Shown one piece after another: positions 1 to 31,700 of a DNA stretch of 64,000 nt (the first letter of the stretch is position 1; every line of letters begins with the position of its first letter). This stretch comes from Osedax fenrisi (taxonomy: Eukaryota; Annelida; Polychaeta; Sabellida; Siboglinidae). The stretch is from positions 34,521,744 through 34,585,743 of the forward strand of contig OZ025243.1 of NCBI GenBank assembly GCA_964019155.1, given 5' to 3'. The notes beneath the pieces were generated by a model. The model saw only the letters and a program-made list of their open reading frames with translations, made no database searches and had not been told where the DNA came from. Both the position numbers and the translations under genes were made by a program.

Positions 1-22
1 ATATATAATCAGCATGGCTTAT

Positions 23-76
<54 letters not shown>

Positions 77-458
77 TTATATTATTATAATATATTTTCA
101 AGGATATCTGTTATATTATATCATTGGTGATATATGTGTGAAATAATACCTTTATAGGGGAAATTATCATATTCACGTATTATCTAGGAGATGCCCTGTT
201 AACATAATGTATACGTTCATAGCTATAGGTATAACTATTCCACACCCATGCATGTGATACTAAGGGATATCAATATTTAATAATGATATAATAATAATAT
301 TACTCTGTCGGTGTTAAGCAATATATTACTGAATTGGATGAGTCACCTGCGTTGTCGTAAGATTGCGTAATCGTTGTCGTTACGTAACAGAACTGTCTGA
401 GTGACAGCTGCTGCTGCCGCTCGTTCCTATTGGATCGACGTATTCATTTGTTTCTAAA
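1..458. other. 5' flank of the ZP gene
   Basis: AT-rich with (TA)n runs up to about 300, then a GC-richer segment from about 330 that includes several CG dinucleotides and a CTGCTGCTGCCGCTCG stretch shortly before the ATG. It probably holds promoter and 5' UTR. No TATA box or initiator can be singled out among the TA repeats. Confidence 0.4.
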
Positions 459-18874
<18,416 letters not shown>

Positions 18875-21219
18875 GCCCGGTCGATATCACGTGGGCGGAT
18901 GATCTTTGATACTTGAACGAAACCGACACGAGCACCGTAACAGTTACGATGTGATAATCGATATTAATGGACGTTCGCTTCACGATAACAATCTATATTA
19001 TATTTAATATATCGTACTATAAGATCTATTCATATTGATATAAATTTAATATATATATAGTATTATTAATATAATAAATAAATAAAGTTCATTCAGGGAG
19101 ATATTCTCCCTGGTTCATTTCAATATTTGTAAATTTAATAGTACATGTACATGGAATACTGGGGGCCAAATTATTAATTGTTTATGATATTGATTTACTC
19201 GATAATAATATAATTATTGTCATTTATGATAAATATATCAAATTATATTTGTTAATATATTTTATATTGAATTGATTGATTAACATGATTCTCGTAATTA
19301 ATTATGTTATTAGTTTATAATAAAACATTTAATATCATACATTTATTTATTAATTTTTATAAAGTATACATTTTCATATATATATATATATAGTCAACTC
19401 TCGGTAAGTCGGATAACTAATAAGTCAGACATCTCGAAAATGCGGACTCATGTAGTTTATTTTTTATGATTTGTATATAGTTCCTTGTTCAATTAATCTG
19501 ATAAGTCGGATTGGATAAGTAAGACTTGTCGATAAGTCGTAAATATATTATATTAATTTTTATAATTGTTATATCGGTTAAGTTAGACTTTTTATAAATG
19601 TTTACTTTGAATAATGTACATTAAAAAATCATAATATACGTATATTAATATTAGAGTTATAAATAGAATTTTAATGTTAATAAATTTAGTATAAAATGTA
19701 GGCATCTAATTAGAATATCTATTTATACAAAAATTAACTATATTATTCTACACACTGTGCAATAGGAGCCCGTTTTAGTAACTTTTGAGTCCCCTTCAAA
19801 GAATAGTTCCATATTGGAATACTTGGATTAACTCATATTATTATTTCAGTTATAATAAATAAACAATTTGAAAACCCACAAAAATTCAATAATCGATAAC
19901 AATATTAAAAAAGATGTAAATTCTTACATTTAAAAATATCGAAAAAAAATTGAATCACAGATTTATTCAAGAATACATTATTTACAAGTTAAAATGTATC
20001 TTTAAACATATTTATTACATAAAAATACCATTAGAAAATATTGAAAAAATGTTTAATAAAATAATAAATTTGTTCTACAGAAAATATAATTTTATTTTGT
20101 TATTTATTCTAAATCAAAAAAGTTATCAATAGTATAATTTAATTAATTTAATGTTTATTATATATCTATCATACCTGTAAAATATAAAATTATAATGATT
20201 AACATAACAATAGGATATCTTATTCAAAAAGTGAGTGTTATTGAACATTTAACATATATGTTAAAACATATTATTTGTGGAAAAAAATATTTTTTAATTT
20301 ATACACCTTGAAAATATCTCTTATACTCGCATATTAGACTCACAACAAAGTGTGATGCTTCATTATAATAATTTATCAAAGAAATAATCGAATAAACTAT
20401 ACCCACTGTTGTGTCCGTATTATAACTTATCCGTACAGGTTTTCGTTGCCAATGTAGAGGTTCCCATAGATCAAGGGTTCTTAAACATTGTTTGTCATGA
20501 CCATTTTCATGAAATAAAGTGTTACTATTACCCACAATTATTTTGAAAATAAAAAATAAATTTGCTTAAAATATTTATTAATGTGATTCGTGAAATAATT
20601 TCTTAGATACTAAATATGAAATATTCTACAAAGTCTTGCTTAAATCACATCTCATGTCTTTTTCTAGAAAAGCAGCTGCTGTATATCAAGTAAATATTCA
20701 AGTATATCAAGTATATTTTTTTATTTTATATTCAATAATGTAGAAAATCCTTTTCTTATAAATACGTCGATGAAAATGTCAAAAGTTATCGCAATGCAAA
20801 TAGGCCTATTTTTGGATATTGTGATGATATTTATGCCCAGAAATCTGAGTTGTTTTCTTCTTATTTGGGTGTATATATAGGGTGTATATATTTGGGTGTA
20901 TATATAGGCATTATTTGTATATTATATATAATTCCCAAATATGAACTCATAATCAAGTTGATTAAATCAACCCATAGTTCTATAATTCCATTTTATTTAT
21001 TAACACATTCTATTTCCACTCTACACTCAACATGAGAAGCATCTATTTGTCAACACATTACAATATATATAAGGTATTTATACTTATATTATATATATAT
21101 ATATATACAAATTAAATCATATTATATATAATAATATAAACGTTTATATAATATATAATTTTATAATATATTTATATATTATTTATAATACATAATTAAA
21201 TTGTTAGAATATAATTACA

Positions 21220-21255
<36 letters not shown>

Positions 21256-22556
21256 ATAAAGTCAAAGTTATAGATATAATGATTATAATAAATTCGATTG
21301 CTGGGATTTTGGTTGCTGGGATTTTGGTTGATGGGATTTTGTCTGCTGGGATTTTATGTAGTACCCCGTGATTTTATAGGTTTTTTTTTAATTTTTATAT
21401 TTAGAATAAATTTTATATTTTAACATTATTATATAATATATATAATATATAATATATATATATATATTATTTGTACTTTTGAATAGTTTTTCTTCATAAC
21501 TATTAGTTATGGATTCATTTAATATTTGAGTATATCTATAAATAATCTATTTATCAATAAATAAATTTGATAAATTATTGTATATATTAAAATGTAGATG
21601 AATTATTTCCAATGATAAAAATATTATATAAAAATAATTAAATTATAAATCATTTGTAAAAATTACTTTGTTGAATAGTATTAGAAAATAAGACCCTTTC
21701 CTTTATATTATATCAAAATGTTGTACTCATCAAGCATATAATAAAAATATATGTATTTTAATATGAATACATACTAATATTTCTAGAAATAGTTTTACTC
21801 TTTCTGAAGGGTATCCCACACAAAATGTAGTTAACTTGATATAAAATCGCTTTAAAGATACAATATTTCCGGCAAGTTGCCGGAAATACGTGTAGTGGGA
21901 TATCCCCTTTAATTATCTTAAAGATAGAAAACTTTTCTACTACATAATGGCATTGTAATATTTATTTAGATTAACATTTTATTCGATACATACATATCGG
22001 ATAGATACATATACATATATAATGGATACCGTAATGTATCGCGCTGAGATATTTCCTACACGCGATTATCGTAGCTTGACACACACAAGAATGTTGATAA
22101 CGATAACTATGATAAAACACACAAACGAGGTGAGTCAGACAACCGCGGTGAATCATACAACATGGTGAGTCATACAGCCATGATGAGTCACACGACCACG
22201 GTGAGTCACACGACCGAGGTGAGTCATACGACCGAGGTGAGTCACACAAGCGGGGTGACAGTCATTAAACAATGATAACTACAATGAACCATTTCACTTT
22301 CAGAACATCGCTCACACTTGGGCAACATTTCAAATATATATTAACAATTTATTTACGTAGAAGTAAATTTGTACGAATGGGAAAAGTAAATGTGTACACG
22401 GAATGAACATTTGACTACGATAAACTACGCAGATATTATAAATAGCAACATAAACAGCAATCATTAGTATACGATATACCGTATATTAATATATATATAT
22501 ATGAATATAATATATATATATATTAACATATAATATATATATATTTTCATATAATA
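18875..22556. other. Intergenic region between two convergent genes
   Basis: Contains the ZP-gene poly(A) signals (AATAAA at 19073 and 19081), a pogo-like TIR remnant (CAACTCTCGGTAAGTCGGAT at 19397 with related inverted segments to about 19540), four tandem 15-bp units GCTGGGATTTTGGTT at 21299-21355, a foldback element near 21800-21925 and a TGAGTCA minisatellite at 22131-22258. AATAAA of the minus-strand gene is at 22348-22353 (TTTATT on plus). I see no convincing protein-coding gene. Confidence 0.5.
22131..22258. repeat. 18-bp minisatellite carrying TGAGTCA in each unit
   Basis: Seven units of roughly GGTGAGTCACACGACCGA. Six contain exact TGAGTCA, the AP-1 (bZIP) consensus, and one has TGAATCA. 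It lies about 300 bp beyond the 3' end of the minus-strand ERICH3-LRR gene. Confidence 0.85.
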
Positions 22557-22793
22557 TTATATATCGCAAACAAGTGCGATATTACGAAGCGCAGTTCTGG
22601 TGGCGCGAGTCAGCTGCGCGCACTCTCGGAAGTCCACGCGTCGCAGCTGAGGTCGGGCGCGCAGTTCTCGCCGTAGTTGTGCCAGCGTGGACGTATCGAG
22701 ACCGGTGTCGGTGTTCAGAATGTCGGTGACGATGTCTGAGACGATGCTGCGCGCCGTGTTTCGTAGCGATAGAGACTCCTCGTCTTCGGATTC
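22557..22793 (-). CDS. ERICH3: ERICH3-LRR terminal exon
   Basis: A GC-rich exon (acceptor GCGACAG, TAA at 22557-22559) encoding ESEDEESLSLRNTARSIVSD, VTDILNTDTGLDTSTLAQLR, then an Arg-rich helix and RTALRNIALVCDI at the end. It looks helical and conserved but I recognise no domain. It joins exon 26 phase 0 to 0. It could belong to a further LRR or capping helix, or (less likely) to a separate gene. An AATAAA lies about 200 bp downstream. Confidence 0.65.
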   Translation of the reverse strand, partial: ESEDEESLSLRNTARSIVSDIVTDILNTDTGLDTSTLAQLRRELRARPQLRRVDFRECAQLTRATRTALRNIALVCDI

Positions 22794-25700
22794 CTGTCGC
22801 GGGCGGGGCGCGTGCAGGGCGATATAGCACGAGCGTATGGTTGTAGTGGATATTGTATTGTTCGGAAAATATCGAATACTAATATTAATACTAATAACTA
22901 ATACCCTCCGTTTGTTTGATTACGATTTCCGAGATCGAATTAAAAATATTGTATATGTATAATTATATACTTTAAAAATATAAAACTAATTTATATATAT
23001 CTTAAAATATATATTATAGTTTCATTCTTAATATTAGTGTATCGTGTACGCTAGCTTGGCAAATACCGAAACGAGTATTTTAAATTTAAATTTCCCCATA
23101 TATCGTAATCAAAACAAACGGGGGCCATATTCGATACAGACTAGCGTGTTGAAGACTTAATCGTTGAAGTATTAGTATCTTACGTTTACAACATTTAAAT
23201 CATCGGTTCGAATTTATAATTTAAGTATCGGTTCGGTTAGAATTTATCTACATATCATATATATATAAGGTAGAACTTCGATTACAATAGATACTTCTAA
23301 ACTAGGCAAGTAGCAAATCAGAGACTGATATACTAGTGGATATAAGTCGTTGTACACATCTAAGAGATGTACGGTTAAGAAGTATAAGAAAGCTAAATAA
23401 GCTTAACGCAATAATGAGAATTATACAGTTAATATATATCATACTAATGTTGAAATAGGTTTCACGTGCATGTGGAGTTAGTAGCTATACGTTAGGAAGA
23501 TTAGATATAGTATATAGAAATCAGCGTAGAAAATTGTAGGAATAATTAAAAATGTAATCGAAAATTAATAATATATCAGCCCGTGAATGTTAACAACAAT
23601 GCAGCGTACGTTTAAACTACATTATGAGAGAAAAGCAATGGAGATTATGCAAACATATTTTATGATTAAATGAAGGGAGTAGGTAAAATAAAAAAAAAAT
23701 TATTAATTGATTAATAAGATATATATATATATAGATATTTACTGATATTTTAGATTAAGTTCATCAAAATTAGGTTATAAGATAAAGAATTAGATTGATT
23801 GAAGAAACTTATCACGCGAGATTAAGGTCACACATTTTGAAATTGTCGCCTCTTATAATAAATTCACTTATTTTATAATACAATTACATTTAGAATACTT
23901 CTCATGGCTTTTAATATTAATTTAAATAGTTTATAAAATATTATTTATAATTAAATTATATTTATAATAGATTTTAAGCTTAGTTTTAAATGCATAAGGA
24001 GTATAATTTGATACAATGTGGATAATGTTCAAGTAATGCAATATTATTATATTAATTATATATAGAGTAGTTCCTAAATATTTTTAATTATATTTTCTAG
24101 ATAACTTAACAATTGTTTATTATTGTTAACTATACTTATTTAGATGTATAATTTATATATTAATATACATATATATATGTAGTTAAACTATATATAGTTA
24201 AATTATTACCTTTTCAATACCATTTTCTTTACTTTTAACTAGAGATGTCAATCTTGGTTTTAATAAAACAGAAGCAAATTCATATGTCGATTTATCGGAT
24301 AACGGATTATTCGAGAGTCTACAAGTTTATGTAATATAAATTTAGGATACGTAAATACATATAAATATAAGATATTGTTAATAGGAAATATTATATATTT
24401 ATGTGTATGATTTAAAATATTTACAAACACTAATTCTGATATTGTTTCATTTTTGAGCAAGATATCCTGAATTCCTTGCATGTCACTTATTCTATTATTA
24501 GATAAATCCAACACTTCCAGTTTTCTATTCTGATAGTATTAGCAATGTTAATGAAATTCTTCAATTATTTTTAGATTTATTATTTCTAATCTACCTGTTT
24601 ATTTCATCATAGACTAATTTAGTTGAATTGATTATATATTCTGAATATTAAACATATCTAATCATAATAATATATAATTGTATCATTATATATAAATGTA
24701 TATATTTTATATAAAATATTTATTAAATTGTACCTTAATGATATATTTAGAAATTCGATTTACAATAGATGAATCTAAACCACATTTTGTTAATCTTATA
24801 ATCTTTAACCCTTTATGCATTGTCAACAGATTTAGTAATATTTGAATCTGAAATTAATATCATTTATTAAATTACGAATATAAAATTTGGGAACATCAAA
24901 TTTATTCACAAAATGTATGTAAATGCATGCAACCGAATATCATAAATAATAATTATATCATTCGAATGAATTGACATTTCATCTAACATTATCATTAGTT
25001 AAATTGCAGTTGTTTATTTCCAGCTTTCTACTTTTAACTTCAGGATTGAAATCATTGATGGATGAAGTCTTTTTATTTTCTGTTTATTTTAATATTTTTA
25101 AAATTAATTTATTTTAATAAATTTAAAAATATTAATATATGATTTTAATATTTCCTTCAAAAATGCATGCATTATATATATCTATAAATATTCTAATTAA
25201 TATCTTGTAATATTACAATAATTAATATTTTGTATATAATTGATATTTTATTTCTGTGATTTTTTCAATATAAAATTATTACAATTTTACAATAATATCA
25301 TTTATACATAGTATTTAAAGCAAAAACTTAATAGCCCTATTAATTTGATAAACTATGTGTTTAAAATATTATAATAGTTTAAAAAAATTAGTATACGATT
25401 TGGTAGAGTGAATCAATATGAAATACATTTTATAAATCTATAATGAATGTATTGCAACCTGGTGAATCTTCCATTGGATTCTGTACATTAATAACGCTTT
25501 GAATATTACCTATAAACAGTTATAATGATTAAAAATTATTAAAATAGAATTAATACTTATAATAATTAATATTCACTAGATAGAAGGTATTTTTTATTGC
25601 TCGCATTTTTGTTTTATTTTATTTACAGTTAATATGTAATTTAAAATAAACACCGATATATAATATATATTCTATATAAAATAATGTAATGAACAATAAT

Positions 25701-28700
25701 TTTAGAGTATAACGTTGATATAGATTAATAAAATATTGTTTTTCTCGTGAATATTTACATAATGACCTTCACCACTTGAATAATCTGAGGTATCGGATTC
25801 ACTGGATTGCAAGGGCGTATCAACGGAATTCTGACTGCCAACAGTTGATCGACTCGTATCCATCACATCACAATCTCTACAAGTTGTAATCAATGAATCA
25901 CTATTTGAATTATTCCAATTTATGTATAATAAAAATGTTAAACATAATCATTATTAAATTAATAAATATACTACTATATAGTATAATTATAATTATAGAT
26001 GTAATACATAAATTATGTTTCTTATTTCCGATTATATTTAATTTGAAATGTAATATACCGTTGAGAATGTAATGTAGCATTGAGAATGTCATGTAGCATT
26101 GATAATGTCATGTAGCATTGATAATATCATTTAGCATTGATAATGTCATGTAGCATTGAGAATGTAATGCTTTCATTATTACTATATACATTTGATGGTT
26201 AAGCTTATAAAGTGTATAAAATGTGTCGGCATTGTTTAGTAGTGGGATTTTCGTATAATGAAATTGTGGATCTTAGTACTTAGGAGTAGTATATTTAAAT
26301 TAAATATAGGATCTATAGTATGTATAGTATATATTTTCGGTTTATTTAATTTTATACATGTTCTGTTTATAATATATTTAAAATTTATCATTAAAATATT
26401 AAACTATATTACTAATAATTTATTATTAATACAGGGTACAAAGATAATAAGAATTCTATAAAATTAAAGTAGAAATTGAATATTTCGATGCCACTTACAA
26501 AATAATTTATTTTATTACTATTTTCGATTATTTTTACGCTATCTTTTATTTCTATTTTCGATAATTTTTCGTTTATTTTTACGTTAACTGTAAAATGTTT
26601 CAATTTCTTGAATTTTTTAATTTCGTATTATTCTTCGTTTATTTCTATAACGTATATTATCATTAGCAAATATTTATACTTTATTCTTTCGATTATATAT
26701 TTCGACTATGTTATGCTTAAATAAATTATCAATCAACTGGTTGCAACAGGATTGAATATAATAGTACTGTTAATGAATTAAGCATTATGATATAACTATA
26801 CTATTGTTACAATCATAATTATGTTCTATCTAACTATTTTCAATATCCAAGTAGTCTTATATATTCATGTATGATGTAAATGATGATGTAATACTCGCTG
26901 ATTGTTGCTCGCGTAGAATAATATAATGGTAACACTTCCAAATGTGGATTTTAAGAAATGTTAAATCATAGATTACTTTCAAATATATATTAGAAAATAA
27001 AAAATATTAGAAAAAAGTATTCGATAATTTTGAATAATGAATATATATATTATTCGATACTTTTGATTTATCAATTATTATGTAAAACTATCATTTTAAA
27101 CTTTATAATATCAGACTATTCGTTATTCAAACATAAATGTATCATCTACATTACTAATTAATTGTATTAAGTGAATATACAGTTTGTCTCATTTCACGAG
27201 CGTATGAGTTCAACATAAATCCATACCGACAAGAAAACTAATTATGTTTATTAAAATAAAATGTCAAAATTAATAATTTCATTTTCTATATCTTTAATGT
27301 CTGTCAACTAATTGAATAAGTACATATGTTATTAATTAGTCAATATCTTCAATTTCTCCTATTCTATCATAAATGAAAATAGATATTAATATTTTAACAT
27401 ATATATACATGTTATTAATTCTTTCTAGGATACTCTAGTTTAATAATTATCATTACAAATTTTAATATATTGAATAATACATTGTTTTGATATAATTAAA
27501 AATTATATAATCAATAATATATTCAACAATTATTATTGTTATGAAAATTATCTTTATGAAAGACAGATCAGATTTAAATATTACTATAATCGATAACTAA
27601 ATATTCATTAACCTATCATCTTTACTTGATCCGAAGACTGGAATAGCTTCTTCTTTATTTTCCACGGGCTTAATCAAACTTTCGGGTAGCGGAGAAGAAG
27701 ATCTACTTGATGGTATTTCTTCAGGTTCCTTTGCTTTTCTTACAGTAGGGGGTCTCTCTTCAACAGATGAAGAATCTATAAAGTATATATATATTGTTTT
27801 AAATTTTTATATTTAAATGTCCCATCTAATTACATTAAAATTTAAAGACCATGAATTGCTTTGAAAATATCCATTAACGTTTTTTATTTGATTGATTTAT
27901 TCTATACAATATTTAACATAATGATAGCTATTATATAATAATGGCATTTTGTATAGAATATAAAAGAATATATTTAATATAAATTATGTTTAACTAATAA
28001 ATTGTTATTGTTTAAAAAATAAAATTCTGAATATTTTTAATTTTAATATTTATTATATTAAAAAAAATTCAAATACTATGTAAAATTATATATATTCAAA
28101 TTATATGTTTAATATTTAAAAAAAATGTCAATTCATTTAAAACATTATTGAAGGAATTAATAGTTTGAATGAGTGAAATTAGTAAAAAAATAATTATTCT
28201 GAGTAAATTTATTCTAAAGATTTACAATATAAATATGAAAAATGTATGATATATATATATACAAGTGATAACTTTTCAAATTATTTTATTATAAATAAAG
28301 AGCCATCTATCAATATTGATTATTAAAATGTATATATATATATTATTCTTTATTTTAGCCTTTATAATTCTAAAAATAATCTTATATTAATTAAATTATG
28401 ATTATTATTAAATTTAATTAATTTGTTTTAACTATTATTATTATTAATTTAATTGATGTGTTTATTAAGTGTTTATTTTATAGTATATTTTATGTAAAAA
28501 CATGATTTATATATCATTGTACAAATTTGAAACATAATTTTGTGTTCACCTGTTCACCTCTAAGAATATATATATATATATTCATGTTATAATTATTATA
28601 ATATATATTAATATGGATACATTAGGAGATAAAAACATATTAACATGTATCATCGCTATCAGGGATATCGTATTGAGAACTCTTCAAAGACGGTAATTCT

Positions 28701-28744
28701 TCTGAACTTATCAAATTATCTAGAGACAGTCATTATAATCAATT

Positions 28745-28784
<40 letters not shown>

Positions 28785-31700
28785 TTTTAATGTAATCAAT
28801 TATTTTTATATATAAATTAAATGAATATATTAGAATATTTAATGTGATAACTTATTCAGTTTTAATTTAAAATAGTAATAATTCATCAAATTAAAATTTA
28901 AATAATTAAAATTATATTAAAAATCTTATTAAAGTTTATTATATAATAAATTGTATATATTATTATCAAATATTTAAAATAATTTATTTATATATGTATA
29001 GTATTTATAAATTAAAATTGTATAACCTTAAATTTAATTAATTTGATACTATAAAATTAATATAATTGTTGTTGTTTATATTTATAGATTTTATTTTAAG
29101 AATTTGTTTAGTTTTCTTGATGTCAACCATTATATAAAATACTTTGAAAGTGTGCCATTTTTAAATTATGATTTAATAATGACCATCAATATAAATATAT
29201 TTTGTTTATATTTGAATCTCGAATAATCTATATAAATATTTGATAATATTTATTATAATTAAGCTATTAATATTTTATTATAATTAAAAATTTTAATAAT
29301 AAATAAATTATAGTTAGATATTAAATAATATAATGAATATTTAATAAATATTAATCTATACTAAAAATATGATATAATTAATAAGGTACAAAAAAATCAC
29401 AAATAATTTATTTAAATATATTAGTAATACAAATTCAGTAAGTATACAATAAATTATAAGTAATTTAAAATTAAAAAATTAATAAATAATATTGGTAATT
29501 GTGATTAATTTATTGATTATATAATGTTCGTCGTTATTTAATACAACAAGAAAGTGTAAGGCAATAAATATAATAAATAAATCGTAATAAATAATGTCAT
29601 GCTTGAATGTGCAACAGTGCTCGAATCATTCTGAAAAGTGGTGACACGATATTAAGTGATAAAAAGGTGCGACGGGGTCATGCGTATAGGACATGCGTTA
29701 TTATTATTATGATTATCATGCATTAATTATCGAGGCAACGTGTAATTTAATAACGTCTAACAATGCAGGGTGGGGGGGGACTATTCTACAGGTGGAGCTA
29801 AACGGGTGAGTCGCTAACCCTTGATGAAGTTGTCCTTAGGATTGATACGAGCATAGGGTTTACCGGAAGGAGAGAGGGAACGATCGCGCGGCACCGGCGG
29901 GGACCTAGGCGGGGAAGGCGTGTACCGAACGGAAGTAGTAGCGGCCGTATCATCATCCGAATATCCCCCGTCTCCACCCCCGTCACCCTCCGATAGCGAT
30001 GGCGCTCGTCGCATACGGGCTCGTCCGCTGCTGTTCCGATACGAAGACGGATAGCTACGATTGACGCCGGACGAGGAAGCTGAGGAGGCAGACGATGAAG
30101 CCCGTCTTACGCGCGCGTGTCGAGACGAAGCGATGTCCACGTCGTCGCTGAAGGCTGATGAGTCACTTTTCTGATGGGGGGGGGGCGACAGTGGGGCGTT
30201 GTGTTATTGTGTTTTATATATTATTTATATTCAATTAATATTTTATATTATTATAACGATTTATTTTTATAGTATTTTATCAATTATTATTATTTTGTTA
30301 TTTTTATTTGGTGGAGTCCTTTCATCCCATCCAGGAACTTAGATGAAGTTTTCACTTATAACCATATATGGCTCTAATGTCCCTTCGAAGCCGCTCTCAT
30401 GTTAAGGCATCTATGGTTTTAACGAGAGCCGTTCATTTATTTATACACACTTATATAAGATCACTTCTAAATAATATTTTAAGACCCATTTTATAAAATT
30501 AATTAATGGTCCAGACGAGGCTCGAACCCGTGTCCTACTCCTTGTGTGTCTGACGCCTTAGCCACTGAGCCACAGAGGCAGTTATATATTATATTGCTGA
30601 TATTAATAGTGAGGGGGTAATTGTCTCGATAAGCAATACTGCTTCTTTAATTACCGTGGCATTGCCTAAATCTGATATTATATTGCTTATATTAATAGTG
30701 CATTACTACTTCATTGTAATTTTTGCTTTAGTACACTAACGTCATCTCTATCCGAATCTTCAAAATCATCTTCGTAATTTCCTGTTAATCGATATTGTTA
30801 TGAAATTTAATTACTATATTTAAATTTATATTTAATCGTTAATTACTATATATTGTATATATATAATTAATGTTAGTAATTTTATCGAATATGATTTTAT
30901 TAAAACATTAAATAATTAATTATGATCACTTGTAGCTTTTTCTATGATAATTTATCAATTACATATAAGATGTAAATGATTATATTTATTTATATAAGTT
31001 TCTTATATATTCAATATATAAGATATTATTTCATTTCCTTATCCGAAATAATATTTTTGCTCAATTTTATATTACTTTAAATTCAAATATTTGTATCTAT
31101 TGTAAAACAAAGAATTTAGAATAATGAAGATTTACAAATAATATTATTATTTCATCACATATGGTTAAAAAGTATTTATCGATATTTATTTATATAAGAT
31201 CACAAAAATAATTGTTATTACGATTTATTTAACTATTATTTAAATAGAAATATAAATTCCAAAAAATAAAAAGTAGTACAATATAATATTTTATATGTTC
31301 CGTAATAATAATGTTTACATAACAGAATATGTAATTTCATTAAAGTTAAAACAAATGTGTTATTGATTGAATGATTTTTTTATTTGATAAAATATATAAT
31401 AATAGTATAATGTTAAAATATATTATTAAAATAAACAAAGAATGTAAAATGCTAAATGTAAAAAATGTAAAATGATTTACATATAAAATATTTTATTATT
31501 TCCAATAATTTTATAGCACATTATATGTATATGAAAATAATATGTAATATATATATATATATATTTGTGTATGTAAGGAAAAATCATTGTAATATACTTA
31601 TATATTTTTTTATATTTTTCAAATAAAATATATTACGTTTTATATATAACCACATATATGCAAGGAAATTATACGCATATAAATAATTAATATATATAAA

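Noticed and set aside
20299..20535. 78-residue minus-strand frame (HENGHDKQCLRTLDLWEPLH...)
   Set aside because: No splice partners or family; the AAGGGTTCTTAAAC stretch looks like an hAT terminal remnant, so more likely repeat-derived.
23160..23660. Possible extra LRR exon in the last ERICH3-LRR intron
   Set aside because: Searched for a phase 0 to 0 exon with LxxL pattern; nothing convincing, composition intronic.
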